Origin: Yinghuangia aomiensis
GTDB lineage: Bacteria > Actinomycetota > Actinomycetes > Streptomycetales > Streptomycetaceae
Assembly: GCF_039542225.1 (NCBI RefSeq)
Contig: NZ_BAABHS010000023.1
Span: 1-64,000, forward strand
Length of the DNA: 64,000 bases
Reading direction: 5' to 3'
The position numbers and the translations under genes are program-made. The notes below the pieces were generated by a model that saw only the letters and a program-made list of their open reading frames with translations, was not told where the DNA came from and made no database searches. Below are positions 17,790 through 26,931 of the stretch, piece after piece (positions within the stretch are counted from its first letter, which is position 1; each line of letters opens with the position of its first letter).

Positions 17790-18839
17790 ATGGAGATCGC
17801 CGACGCACGCGTCCTCTGGGAACCCGAGCCCGGCTGGCTCAACACCGCCAGCTACGGCCTGCCGCCGACTCCCGCCTACGAAGCCGTCCTGGCGGCGCAG
17901 CGCGACTGGCGTACCGGACACACGAGTTGGGAAGCCTGGGGCGAAGCCGGCGAGGTGGCGCGGGAGTCCTTCGCGGCGCTGGTCGGCGCGGACGTCGCGG
18001 ACATCACGATCGGCGCGAACGTGTCGAGCCTGCTGGCACCGGTCGCGGCGTCGCTGCCGCCGGGGACGCGGGTGGTGGTGCCCGACATCGAGTTCACGTC
18101 CAACGTCTTTCCGTGGATGGTGCAGGAACCGCGCGGTATCGAGGTCGTGACCGTGCCGTGCGACAAGCTCGCCGAGGCTGTGGACGAACGGACGGATGTC
18201 GTCGCGTACAGCCTGGTGCAGTCCGCCGACGGGTCGATCGCCGACGACGACGCGATCCTCGCGGCGGCGCGGGCGGCGGGCGCGCTGGTGGTGGTCGACG
18301 GGACGCAGGCCGTGGGGTGGATGCCGGTCGACGCGACCCGCTACGACGTGCTGGCCGTCGGCGGCTACAAGTGGCTGATGAACCCGCGGGGCACCGGTTT
18401 CGCGTATTTCGCGCCGGGTGTGCGCGACCGGTTCGTGCCCGTGGCGGCCGGCTGGTTCGCCGGTGAGGATCCGCACGCGTCTTTCTACGGCGGTCCGTTG
18501 CGGCTCGCCGCGAACGCGCGGCGGTTCGACTCGTCCCCGGCGTGGTTCGCGTGGGTGGGGGCGGCACCGGCGATCGACGTCGTGCGGGAGATCGGCGTGG
18601 AGAAGATCCGCGCGCACAACGTCGGGCTCGCGAACCGGTTCTCGACCGGGCTGGGGCGGCCGGCGGGCACGAGCGCGATCGTGACGGTGGACGTGCCGGG
18701 CGCCGAGGCGGCGCTCGCGGCGGCGGGGGTACGCGCGGCCGTGCGGGCGGGGCGGGTCCGGGCTTCGTTCCACGTGTACTCGACCGAACACGACGTGGAC
18801 ATGGCCGTGGAAGCCTTGCGGGGGTTGAACGGCGCATAG
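17790..18839 (+). CDS. Class V aminotransferase / cysteine-desulfurase-like PLP enzyme
   Basis: A 349-residue fold-type I PLP protein. FNTASYG-like LNTASYGLPPTP starts the domain, ANVSSLLAPVA binds the phosphate, VVVDGTQAVGW carries the Asp and Gln that hold the cofactor, and GGYKWLMNPRGTGF contains the Schiff-base Lys194. The family includes kynureninase-like enzymes, isopenicillin epimerase-like enzymes and desulfurases; no Cys of the desulfurase loop is seen, so an aminotransferase, lyase or epimerase is more likely. The ATG at 17790 lies below a long inverted repeat. A methyltransferase gene follows 56 bases downstream on the same strand. Confidence 0.88.
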   Translation: MEIADARVLWEPEPGWLNTASYGLPPTPAYEAVLAAQRDWRTGHTSWEAWGEAGEVARESFAALVGADVADITIGANVSSLLAPVAASLPPGTRVVVPDIEFTSNVFPWMVQEPRGIEVVTVPCDKLAEAVDERTDVVAYSLVQSADGSIADDDAILAAARAAGALVVVDGTQAVGWMPVDATRYDVLAVGGYKWLMNPRGTGFAYFAPGVRDRFVPVAAGWFAGEDPHASFYGGPLRLAANARRFDSSPAWFAWVGAAPAIDVVREIGVEKIRAHNVGLANRFSTGLGRPAGTSAIVTVDVPGAEAALAAAGVRAAVRAGRVRASFHVYSTEHDVDMAVEALRGLNGA

Positions 18840-18895
18840 CACCCCCACGCCGTGTCGCCTCGCCTTCGGGCGCTCGCCGCCCGGATCATGGGGAT

Positions 18896-19711
18896 ATGGC
18901 AGAGCAACCGTCGGACCGCTGGACCGCGGCCGCCGCGTACGAGACGTACATGGGCCGGTGGAGCCGTGCCGTCGCCGCGTCCTTCGTGCCGTGGCTCCGT
19001 CCCGCCGACGGCTGGCGCTGGCTCGACGTCGGATGCGGCACGGGGGCGTTGACCGCGGTGATCGCGGACGGCTGCCGGCCGCGGACCGTGGCCGGGGTGG
19101 ACACGTCCCCGGGCTTCGTGGCCGCAGCCCGGGACGCCGGACCCGCGGCCGCCGGCTTCGCGGTGGCCGACGCCTCGGCCCTGCCGATCGCCGACGGCTC
19201 GTGCGACGCGGCCGTCAGCGGCTTGGCGCTCAACTTCTTCCCGGACCAGCGCGGCGCGGTCGCCGAGGCGGTCCGCGCGGTGCGCCCCGGCGGCACCGTC
19301 GCCGCGTATGTGTGGGACTACACCGACGGCATGCAGTTCCTGCGCCTCTTCTGGGACGCCGCCGTCGCCACCGACCCGGCGGCGGGCGCCGTGGACGAAC
19401 GCCGCCGGTTCCCGGCCTGCCACCCCGACGCCCTGCGCACCCTGTGGTCCGCGGCGGGTCTCGCCGAGGTCGTCGTCGTCCCGATCGAAGTGCCGACGTC
19501 CTTTGGGGACTTCGAGGCCCTGTGGGGTCCGTTCGGCTTGGGCCAGGGGCCCGCGCCCGGGTATGTCGCCACCCTCGATCCGTCCGCGCGGGAGCGGCTC
19601 CGGCGGGCGCTCCGGCGGATCGTGCCCGCCCGGCCCGACGGGTCGATCGCCTTGACCGCGCGGGCCTGGGCGGTGCGCGGTCGGCGGCCGGACCGCCCCC
19701 GCGCGGTCTGA
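18896..19711 (+). CDS. Class I SAM-dependent methyltransferase
   Basis: A 271-residue methyltransferase. Motif I is WLDVGCGTGALTAV (about 42-55), followed by the acidic end of strand 2 in VAGVDTSPGFV, and by FAVADASALPIADGSCDAAVSG and LNFFPDQRGAVAEAVRAVRPGG, the classical ubiE/COQ5-like pattern. The C-terminal part forms the substrate lid. The acceptor cannot be predicted. The ATG at 18896 follows the PLP-enzyme gene by 56 bases on the same strand, so the two may be co-transcribed. It converges with the truncated exporter 26 bases further on. Confidence 0.9.
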   Translation: MAEQPSDRWTAAAAYETYMGRWSRAVAASFVPWLRPADGWRWLDVGCGTGALTAVIADGCRPRTVAGVDTSPGFVAAARDAGPAAAGFAVADASALPIADGSCDAAVSGLALNFFPDQRGAVAEAVRAVRPGGTVAAYVWDYTDGMQFLRLFWDAAVATDPAAGAVDERRRFPACHPDALRTLWSAAGLAEVVVVPIEVPTSFGDFEALWGPFGLGQGPAPGYVATLDPSARERLRRALRRIVPARPDGSIALTARAWAVRGRRPDRPRAV

Positions 19712-19737
19712 CCACCGGACACTTCACCGTCGGCGCG

Positions 19738-20740
19738 TCACCGGGCGACCGCGTCGACCGGCCGATCGGCGCTTGCGTCGGCCTCGTCGACCACCCGCCC
19801 GCTCCTCGCCCGCCACCCCGACGCACTCACCGCAACCGCCACGGCCACAGCGACCAACGGCACCACCAAGGCCGCGCGATACCCACCGAGCATGGACGAC
19901 GCCGAACTCCCTTCCGTGGCAGCCGCGTTGACCAGCGTCACGGCGGACATCCCCAGCGCGGCACCGAACTGCATCGACGTATACAGCAGCCCGCCCGCAA
20001 GCCCCTGCTCGGCCTCGTCCACACCGTCCGTGGCGGCGATCGTCAGCGGGCCGTACGTCAGGGCGAACGCCAACCCGAGCAGCGTCAGCCCCGGCAGCAT
20101 CGCCACGTAGCTCCACTCGGCCCCCAGCGGCAGGAACCACGCGTAGGCCAGCGCGGCGAGCACGAGGCCGCCGACCGCCACCCGCGCGTTTCCGAAGCGT
20201 TCGACCAGCTTGGGCGTCAGTGTCGGCGACAGGACCGCGTCCACCCCGACGACCAGCATGGCCAGGCTCGTCTCCACCGTCGACCAGCCCCGCAGCTCCT
20301 GCATGTACAGCACGGCGATGAACTGGAATCCGAAGAACCCGCCCGCGAACAGCAGCCCCGCCGCGTTCGCCCGGAGCAGCGCCGGGTTGCGGAGGATTCC
20401 GAGCCGGACCAGCGGTGCCGGCGTCCGCCGCTCGATGGCCGCGAACACGCCCAGCAGCAGCACACCCGCGCCGACCGTGGCGACAGTCGCGGCCGCGGAC
20501 GCGTGTGCGCCGCGCTCGATGCCGAGGACGATCAGCACGATCCCGGCCGTCACGGCCAGTCCGCCCGCCAGGTCGAAACGCTCGCCGGCCGGTGCCGGGC
20601 GCGGCGTCTTCGGCACCAGGGCCAGGGCCGCGGCGAGGATGACGGCCGCGATGACGACGGGGACGAAGAAGACCCAGCGCCACCCCGCCGTGGTCAGCAG
20701 GCCGCCCACGACCAGGCCGATCGAGAAGCCGCCCGCGGCC
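19738..20740 (-). pseudogene. 5'-truncated DHA2-type MFS exporter
   Basis: The frame encodes about 330 residues of a drug/H+ antiporter but begins inside transmembrane helix 5. The first recognisable sequence is AAGGFSIGLVVGGLLT (motif C), then GWRWVFFVPV, and about eight or nine helices to the C-terminus. The four N-terminal helices, with motif A and the proton path, are missing. Upstream of 20740 the minus-strand frame stays open but reads into the shadow of the neighbouring gene and is not transporter-like. The break coincides with the 5' break of a plus-strand regulator fragment, so one deletion probably removed both. The product cannot be functional. Confidence 0.75.
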
Positions 20741-20876
20741 GTTCCTGGTCTGGCGCGCCGACTCGGCCGACGCGTCGCTGGCGCGGTTCGCGCGGGCCGC
20801 GGGCCGGGCGGCCCGCGCCCACGTGGGCACACCCGCCCGACCGCGCGCGAAGGCCGCGGTGCCGAGACGTCCCTAG
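20739..20876 (+). pseudogene. C-terminal fragment, probably of a LysR-type regulator
   Basis: A 45-residue plus-strand frame beginning PFLVWRADSADASLARF and stopping at TAG 20874-20876. The strand 'FLVWRADS' followed by a helix with 'ASLARFARAA' is how many LysR effector domains end. Nothing regulator-like precedes it; instead the minus-strand exporter begins. It is read as the surviving tail of a divergently transcribed regulator. Family assignment rests on a short sequence. Confidence 0.4.
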
Positions 20877-20918
20877 GCCGCGGCGAGTGACACCGCCCGG
20901 CCGGGCAGGCCGGCGGCG

Positions 20919-21845
20919 TCAGCCCACCAGCGCCGCCGCCAGCACCCGCCAGTCCTCGATCGGGCAGTCCACCATCGACTCGCCCAGAACCTGCACGCAC
21001 ACGTGGTCCGCGCCCGCCGCGAACTGCTCGTCCACGCGCGCCCGGATCGCCGCCTCGTCGCCCCACACCACCAGTGCGTCCAGCAGCCGCTCGCTGCCGC
21101 CGTCCGCGAAGTCGGCCTCGTCGAAGCCCAGCCGCAGCCAGTTGTTCCGGTAGTTCGGCAGCCCCAGGTACGGCTTCACATGCTCGCGTCCGCGGCGCAG
21201 CGCGGTCTCGCGGTCCGCGGTCAGCACGGCCGCCTGCTCGACGGCCAGGTATCCGTCCTTCAGCACACCGCGCGCCTCCGCCGTGTGCTCCGGCGTCACC
21301 AGGTACGTGTGCGCGCCTTCGGACCGCTCCGCCGCCAGCTCCAGCATCTTCGGCCCGAGCGCGGCCAACACCCGCGGCGGACGCGGCAGTTCGCCCTCGG
21401 CGGCGAAGTAGAGGGCGCCGTCCAGTCCGTCCAGGTACCGCTTCATCAGCGCCAGTGGTTTGTCGTAGACGTTGCCGCCCGGCCGCAGCCCTTCCACCAG
21501 CGGCTGGTGGCTCACCCCGAGCCCCAGCAGGAACCGGCCCGGGTGCGCGTCCAGCAGCGTGCGCGCGGCGCCGTTGGTCGCCACCGCGTCGCGCGCCCAT
21601 ACGTTCGCGATGCCGGTCGCCACGGGAATGCGCGGCGCGGACTCCAGCACGAGCAGCGCCTGGGTGAAGGTCTCGCGCCCGACCGTCTCGCCCCACCACA
21701 GCGCCCCGTACCCGAGCGCGTCGAGTTCGGCCGCCGTGTCGCGGAGCCGCGGCACCGGGAGGAAGTCGAAGGCGGACGTCCACAGGCCGACCCGTCCGAG
21801 GTCGGGCAGGGGGCGGTGGGCGGGAGCGGCACTCTCGGCGGTCAT
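20919..21845 (-). CDS. LLM-class F420-dependent oxidoreductase
   Basis: A 308-residue luciferase-fold (TIM barrel) protein of the MSMEG_4141-like type. It begins with LGRVGLWTSAFDFLPVPRLR and contains YGALWWGETVGRETFTQALL, TGIANVWARDAVATNGAA and GRFLLGLGVSHQPLV, the usual F420-binding and structural segments. It ends VQVLGESMVDCPIEDWRVLA. Such enzymes use reduced F420 to reduce or oxidise small molecules; the substrate is unknown. The ATG is at 21843-21845. A TetR-type palindrome (21903-21927) sits just upstream, so expression is probably repressor-controlled. It lies next to the truncated exporter and regulator fragment. Confidence 0.9.
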   Translation of the reverse strand: MTAESAAPAHRPLPDLGRVGLWTSAFDFLPVPRLRDTAAELDALGYGALWWGETVGRETFTQALLVLESAPRIPVATGIANVWARDAVATNGAARTLLDAHPGRFLLGLGVSHQPLVEGLRPGGNVYDKPLALMKRYLDGLDGALYFAAEGELPRPPRVLAALGPKMLELAAERSEGAHTYLVTPEHTAEARGVLKDGYLAVEQAAVLTADRETALRRGREHVKPYLGLPNYRNNWLRLGFDEADFADGGSERLLDALVVWGDEAAIRARVDEQFAAGADHVCVQVLGESMVDCPIEDWRVLAAALVG

Positions 21846-21902
21846 GCGGGCCCTCTCGGCTCGAACGGTTCCGGCGTCAGGCGGTCGGCGTTGCCCGCCG
21901 GA

Positions 21903-21927
21903 CATTCTGTAACGCCGTAACAGAATG
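21903..21927. promoter_or_regulatory. TetR-type operator between the F420 oxidoreductase and AIM24 genes
   Basis: A 25-base near-perfect palindrome. The outer arms CATTCTGT and ACAGAATG are exact; the inner part reads TTACGGCGTTAC on the minus strand with only the two symmetric A/T positions deviating. Such sites bind TetR-family dimers. It lies 58 bases before the oxidoreductase ATG and 91 bases before the AIM24 start. No TetR gene is adjacent; one may have been lost in the nearby deletion. Confidence 0.6.
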
Positions 21928-22017
21928 CCCACCCGCAGCGTACGGCCGCCCCTCACCCGGCATGACATGGGGTGCTGTTGGTTCCCGTAACCGCCCTCGA
22001 ACCGGGATCATGGGGCG

Positions 22018-22842
22018 GTGCAGAGTCCCTTGTTCCAGAACGTGGCGATCCAGACGGCCGAAAGGTTCAGCCTGCAGAACCCGCAGATCCTGCGGGTGGC
22101 GCTCGACCAGCGCGGCATGCCCGAAGTGCTGGCGCGCAAGGGTGCCATGGTGGCCTTCACCGGCGGCGTGCAGTTCGACGGGTACCTCAACTCCCCCGGC
22201 GAGATGCGCGCCGCGCAGTACGGCGCCGAATTCATGCAGCTGATGCGCTGCTACGGAAACGGCGTCGTCTATCTCGCGAACCAGGCGCAGTACATCCACC
22301 TGGTGACCTTGGACAACGACGGTCTGATCGTGGACGACGACACGGTCCTGGCCCTCGACCCGAGCCTGATGTGGGCGCCCGTCGCGCTGGAGGCGCAGCA
22401 GCGCATCGCCGGCCCGGGCAACAACGCGCTGCAGATCCACGGCACCGGCATGATCGCGCTGACCACGCCGGGCACGCCGCTGGTGATGAAGGTGACACCG
22501 CAGGCCGAGGTCTTCGTGGACGCGGACGCCGCGGTGGCGTGGACGGCCGGGCTGACCACCCGCATGGAGGCGCAGACCAACGCGCAGGGCGTGTGGCGGC
22601 GGCGCGGGCAGACCGGCGAGGGCTGGATGCTGAGCTTCATCGGCGAGGGCTGGGTCATGGTGCAGTGCACCGAGGTGAACCCGCCGGACACGATCCAGCA
22701 CGGCGGCGGCGCCCTCGGCATGGGCGGCGACGGCTACCGGGCGAACACCTGGGGCGGCCCGGGCGGCCCGCACGGCCCGGTGAACTACCCGCCGCCGGGC
22801 GCGCAGCCGCACTATCCCCCGCAGGGGCCCTACCAGCGCTGA
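22018..22842 (+). CDS. AIM24-family protein
   Basis: A 274-residue protein from the GTG at 22018. It has the AIM24/TIGR00266-like beta-sandwich pattern: VLARKGAMVAFTGGVQFDG, GVVYLANQAQYIHLVTL, DGLIVDDDTVLALDPSLMW and FIGEGWVMVQC. The last 35 residues are a Gly/Pro-rich tail (GGPGGPHGPVNYPPPG) likely to be disordered. Bacterial members are often encoded in sets with other AIM24 genes, but here it stands alone. Its cellular role is not known. It ends before a strong bidirectional terminator facing the MFS gene. Confidence 0.9.
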   Translation: MQSPLFQNVAIQTAERFSLQNPQILRVALDQRGMPEVLARKGAMVAFTGGVQFDGYLNSPGEMRAAQYGAEFMQLMRCYGNGVVYLANQAQYIHLVTLDNDGLIVDDDTVLALDPSLMWAPVALEAQQRIAGPGNNALQIHGTGMIALTTPGTPLVMKVTPQAEVFVDADAAVAWTAGLTTRMEAQTNAQGVWRRRGQTGEGWMLSFIGEGWVMVQCTEVNPPDTIQHGGGALGMGGDGYRANTWGGPGGPHGPVNYPPPGAQPHYPPQGPYQR

Positions 22843-22877
22843 CCCCCGCCCGGCCGGACCACCGGCCGAACGCGGAA

Positions 22878-22940
22878 GCGCCGGCCGCGGCCCCCGGGCC
22901 CCTGCCGTCGGGCAGGGACTCCGGGGACCGCGGCCGGCGC
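22878..22940. terminator. Bidirectional terminator between convergent genes
   Basis: Outer arms of 20 bases (22878-22897 and 22921-22940) match at 19 positions and enclose a second perfect stem CCCTGCC/GGCAGGG. The nested hairpin lies between the AIM24 stop (22842) and the MFS stop (22981), so it serves both strands. Confidence 0.75.
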
Positions 22941-22980
22941 CGCGCCGCAGAGTCCGCTCAGCGGACCGTCGTGACGACGG

Positions 22981-24336
22981 TCAGCGCACTGTCTTCACGA
23001 ACACGACCAGCACGGACCCGACCAGCGAGATGACCGCCGCGATCGGGAACAGCGCGTGGTAGCCCCAGGTCTCGACGATCGACGAGGCGATGAACGGGGC
23101 GGCGATCTGCGGGGCCGCGTTGGCGATGTTGATCAGGCCCATGTCCTTGCCCGCGTCCTCGCCGCGCGGCAGCACCTTGGTGATGAGCGCCATGTCGACG
23201 GCCATGTACATGCCGAAGGCGAAGCCGTTGACGACGTTGAACGCGGTCATGCCGTTGACGCTGGCCCAGATCATCGGGATGAACAGCGACAGGCCGGCGA
23301 GGATGCCCGAGCCGAGCACGAAGGGCTTGATGACGCCGAAGCGGTCGACGAGCCTGCCGACCACGATGGAGGCGATCACCGTGGCGATGGCGTTGATCAC
23401 CATCAGGAAGCCCATGATCGCGGGCGTGTCCTGAGGCTTGATCTTCACGTACTCCATGAGGATGTACATGTTGTACGTGAGGACGACGAAGTAGCCCGCC
23501 ACGACGCCGAAGCGGGAGAGGAACGCCCAGGCGAAGTCGGGGTGCTTGCGCGGGTTGAGCCAGAAGTTCGACAGGAACTTGCCGAAGTCGAAGCGCTCCA
23601 CGGGCATGTCGACGCTGGGCTTGTCCGGGGTGACCAGGCAGAACACCAGCACGCAGGCGACGAGGATTCCGGCGATCAGGTAGTAGCCGTTCTCGCCCTG
23701 GAACTTGCCGTCGAAGCCGCCGACGACCTTGTCGATGCCGAGCTTGTGCAGGTCGATGCCGCCGATGGTGTAGGCGGAGACCACGATGCCGAGCGGGATG
23801 CCGAGGCCGACCAGTCCGGAGAAGATGCCGTACTTGGCGGGCGGCACACGGTCGGGCATGACGGCGGTGAGGGCGGCCTGGAAGCCGTTGAGGATGAACT
23901 GCACGCAGCCCCAGGTGATGGCGAGCGTGCCGATCGACTTGGCGTTGGCCTGCCACATGAGGGCGCCGGCGCCGAGGAGCGAGCAGATCACGATCCACGG
24001 GACGCGGCGGCCGAAGCGGCTGCGGGTGCGGTCGGATATCTGACCGAAGATCGGGTTGCCGATGGCGGCGAGGGCGGCGCCGACGGCGACGGCGTTCTTG
24101 AGCGCGTCGGGGTCGGGGTGGCCCTTGATCGCGGTGACCTGCATCGGGATCAGGAACGATCCGACGCCCATCCACACGAGGTAGAGCGCGAGGTTCGCCA
24201 GCGGGAGAGTCCCGAGGAGGGGGCTCAGGCTGTAACGCGGTTTGCCGGCCGAGTCCAGGGGGCCGAGCTGCGCCGGAACGGTGCCCGGGGCCGCGCCCCG
24301 GACCTCGTCGCGGGGCGCGAGGTTGCTCTGCGTCAT
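22981..24336 (-). CDS. MFS transporter, sugar/glycoside type
   Basis: A 451-residue carrier with 12 predicted helices. Features are LALYLVWMGVGSFLIPMQV at helix 1, the loop NPIFGQISDRTRSRFGRR (motif A-like with two Arg), and VVGRLVDRFG in the second half. The GRR and the loop after helix 2 are like those of glycoside-pentoside-hexuronide carriers and other sugar-cation symporters, so sugar uptake is likely but unproven. A divergent LacI regulator starts 388 bases away, and a 14-base palindrome lies between them, typical of a sugar-induced uptake gene and its repressor. The ATG is at 24334-24336 with a poor ribosome binding site. Confidence 0.88.
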   Translation of the reverse strand: MTQSNLAPRDEVRGAAPGTVPAQLGPLDSAGKPRYSLSPLLGTLPLANLALYLVWMGVGSFLIPMQVTAIKGHPDPDALKNAVAVGAALAAIGNPIFGQISDRTRSRFGRRVPWIVICSLLGAGALMWQANAKSIGTLAITWGCVQFILNGFQAALTAVMPDRVPPAKYGIFSGLVGLGIPLGIVVSAYTIGGIDLHKLGIDKVVGGFDGKFQGENGYYLIAGILVACVLVFCLVTPDKPSVDMPVERFDFGKFLSNFWLNPRKHPDFAWAFLSRFGVVAGYFVVLTYNMYILMEYVKIKPQDTPAIMGFLMVINAIATVIASIVVGRLVDRFGVIKPFVLGSGILAGLSLFIPMIWASVNGMTAFNVVNGFAFGMYMAVDMALITKVLPRGEDAGKDMGLINIANAAPQIAAPFIASSIVETWGYHALFPIAAVISLVGSVLVVFVKTVR

Positions 24337-24723
24337 TTCGGTATCACCGAGCCATCACGAGTCGTGGAAGGAGGGAACGTACGGTCCTGACCCCCGGTAA
24401 CCCGTCGCACGGGGTCGTGGGCCGTTCGCTTTCGCCGCTGCCGACTCGCTTGCTTACTCGATTAACTGACTAGTGTTACTGACACGTGTCAGCAGCGGTG
24501 CACGGATCATGGCACGGGATGAAGAACACGTAAACCCCCCGTGATTCACATCGCATGGCACCCGCGGAACCAAATGGGCCGCGGCCATGGGAACCTCATG
24601 TCACCCTCTGTTGAAACCCTTCGGCAACACCGTTGACAGAAGCCTCCGGACGCCACCGGGGAATCTGCCGACCCCGCCGGAACCCGCTGCACCCCTCGAA
24701 CCCTCACGTGAGGACCGGTAGCC
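24337..24723. promoter_or_regulatory. Divergent control region with LacI-type operator
   Basis: The 387-base spacer between the MFS and LacI genes contains the perfect 14-base palindrome CTGACACGTGTCAG at 24479-24492, with a central CG. It is set in a local AT-rich segment (24450-24480) that may hold both promoters. No gene is seen here. Confidence 0.6.
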
Positions 24724-25746
24724 ATGCCCCAAGTCCCTCGCCAAGACAAGGCGCCCACGAGCGCCGACGTCGCCCGGGCTGCCGGCGTGTCCAGAACCAC
24801 GGTGTCCTTCGTGCTCAACGACGTCCCCGGCTCCGGCATCAGCGACGCCACCCGGGAGAAGGTCCTCGCCGCGGTCCGCGAACTGGGCTACGCGCCCAAC
24901 GCGGGCGCCCGCGCCCTGCGCGCCGGAACCGGGAACCTCGTCGTGTACGCGATGCCCCGCTGGCCCCTCGGACCCGCCATCAACTCCGTCATCGAACGCA
25001 CCCGCGCCGCCCTGGCCGACCGCGGCCTCGTCCTCCTCGTGCACGGCGACCGCAGCCTCACCGGCACCGACGCGGCCCTCGCCTGGGCCGAGCTGCGGCC
25101 GCGCGCGGTCATCGCGGACACCGACCGGTGCACGGCGGAGAGCGTCGACCTGCTGCGCCGGCACGGCGTGCGCACGGTGGTCCTGGTCGGCGAGGAGGAC
25201 GTCCCGTTCGCACCGACCGTGCGGCTCGCCCAGCGGAAGGTCGGCCGGGTCGCCGCCCGCCACCTGCTCGACCGCGGGCACCGCCGCATCGCGGCGATCG
25301 TGCCCACCGGCGACCTCGCCGAGCCGGGCGAGCTGCGCTACGCGGGGCTCGCCGCGGAGGTCGCCACCACCGGCCTCGCGGTCGCCCGGCACGACCTGGG
25401 CTTCGACCACGACGCCGCGCTCGCGCTGGCCCGCGCGTGGGCGGCCGACCCGGACGGGCGGCCGCGCGCGCTGTTCGCCTACAACGACGAATTCGCCGCC
25501 CTGATGCTGCGCGCCCTGCGCGACGCGGGCCTGTCCGTGCCCGGCGACATCGCGGTGCTGGGCGTCGACGACACGCCGCTGTGCGAGCTGGTGCAGCCGC
25601 GGCTCAGCAGCGTCGCGCTGCACACGAGCGACTTCGCGGAGGCGCACGTGCGGGTCCTGCTGGAGCTGCTCGACCGCGGCCCGCACGAGCCCTGGCCGGA
25701 ACTACCGGAGAACGAACCGCGGGTGGTGGTACGCGACTCGGCCTGA
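24724..25746 (+). CDS. LacI-family transcriptional repressor
   Basis: A 340-residue repressor. The N-terminal DNA-binding domain reads TSADVARAAGVSRTTVSFVLND with the hinge helix NAGARALRAG. The effector domain (about 70-335) has the periplasmic-binding-protein fold, with RKVGRVAARHLLDRGHRRIAAI, and FAYNDEFAALMLRALRDAG, and VLGVDDTPLCELVQPRLSSVAL. The ATG at 24724 is preceded by GAGGAC. It faces the MFS transporter gene across a palindromic operator, so it probably represses both until a sugar binds. The ligand is unknown. Confidence 0.94.
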   Translation: MPQVPRQDKAPTSADVARAAGVSRTTVSFVLNDVPGSGISDATREKVLAAVRELGYAPNAGARALRAGTGNLVVYAMPRWPLGPAINSVIERTRAALADRGLVLLVHGDRSLTGTDAALAWAELRPRAVIADTDRCTAESVDLLRRHGVRTVVLVGEEDVPFAPTVRLAQRKVGRVAARHLLDRGHRRIAAIVPTGDLAEPGELRYAGLAAEVATTGLAVARHDLGFDHDAALALARAWAADPDGRPRALFAYNDEFAALMLRALRDAGLSVPGDIAVLGVDDTPLCELVQPRLSSVALHTSDFAEAHVRVLLELLDRGPHEPWPELPENEPRVVVRDSA

Positions 25747-25863
25747 CCGCACACCCCGGCCGGCACCCGCCGCGCGGGCCCGCGACCCGGGGCCCGCACC
25801 CGGCCCCGGGTCGCCCCGCGCTCGCTACGATCCCGGTACGTGATCACCGGGTAGGAGGCTGGC

Positions 25864-26820
25864 GTGGGGTTGTTCCGTCGGGGGCCGAAGCGCGATCCGC
25901 GCGACACTCCTCGCGATCCGGCGTTCGAATTCCTGTCGGAGGGCGAGGGGCGGATGCTGCGCGGCCTCACCCGCGAGGCGTTCGCCGAGCGCGGCCTCGA
26001 GGTCACGGTGTTCGCCGACCACATGACGGACAGCGCGCAGCGGAACTACAACCTCTACAACCTGGCCGCGGGCTGCCACAACGACGAACGCGGCTCCCGG
26101 GCCTGGCCGGCGCTGATCCGCGACCACGTCGACAAGCTGGTGCGCGCGATGGACGCGCCGTCGGCCCTCGACACCCTCTCGCACGACGAACTGCGGGCCC
26201 GGCTCTTCCCGCGCGTCACGTCGGACACCAACCTGCCGGACGACCCGGCGTTCGTGTACGCCCCGGCGCCCGCGCCCGGGCTGCGCGAAGTCCTCGCGCT
26301 CGACCTGCCGGAGAGCGTCCAGACGCTGCCCGGCGACGCGCTCGCCGCCCTCGGCGACCTCGCCGAACTGCGGCTGCGGGCGATGAACAACCTGCGCGCG
26401 CTCCCGGTCGAGGAGCACGAGGTGGTCACCCACGAGGACGGCGGCACGTTCCATCTCCTCGCCGGGGACTCGTTCTTCACCGCGAGCCGGGTCCTGGTCC
26501 TCGACGACCTGGTACGGCGGATCACCGGCAAAGACCTCGGCCCCGACGGGGCGCTGGTCGCCTTCCCGTTCCGGCATGTGCTGGCGTTCCACCCGATCAC
26601 CGGCATGGACGTGGTGCCCGCGCTCAACGCCCTGGCCGGCTTCGCCGCCGCCCGGCACGAGGAAGCCCCCGGCCCGGTCAGCCCCTACGTGTACTGGTGG
26701 CACCGGCGCCGCCTCACCCAGCTCAGCGAACGCGTGGACGACGGGATCGGCATCACGGTCGGCGCGGAGTTCCAGGAACTGCTGGAACGCCTGCTCGCGG
26801 ACGACACGGACGGGGACTAG
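25864..26820 (+). CDS. DUF1444-like hypothetical protein
   Basis: A 318-residue cytoplasmic protein from the GTG at 25864, preceded by GGAGG. It begins MGLFRRGPKRDPRD and contains a helical N-terminal half (MLRGLTREAFAERGLEVTVFADHM), then RMNN-like RLRAMNNLRALPVEEHEV and the strand pair FHLLAGDSFFTASRVLVLDDL, and FPFRHVLAFHPITG. That order resembles the DUF1444 (YtpQ) family, whose function is unknown. The gene stands alone with two hairpins after it. The family call is by pattern only. Confidence 0.6.
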   Translation: MGLFRRGPKRDPRDTPRDPAFEFLSEGEGRMLRGLTREAFAERGLEVTVFADHMTDSAQRNYNLYNLAAGCHNDERGSRAWPALIRDHVDKLVRAMDAPSALDTLSHDELRARLFPRVTSDTNLPDDPAFVYAPAPAPGLREVLALDLPESVQTLPGDALAALGDLAELRLRAMNNLRALPVEEHEVVTHEDGGTFHLLAGDSFFTASRVLVLDDLVRRITGKDLGPDGALVAFPFRHVLAFHPITGMDVVPALNALAGFAAARHEEAPGPVSPYVYWWHRRRLTQLSERVDDGIGITVGAEFQELLERLLADDTDGD

Positions 26821-26931
26821 GAGCAGACGGCGGGTCCCGTCGTTCCCGACGGGTCCCGATTCCCTTCCTGGGGCGCCGACTTCTCCGCCGACGTCGTCGA
26901 CTTCCTCGCCGATTTCTCGGTGACGCCCGTA

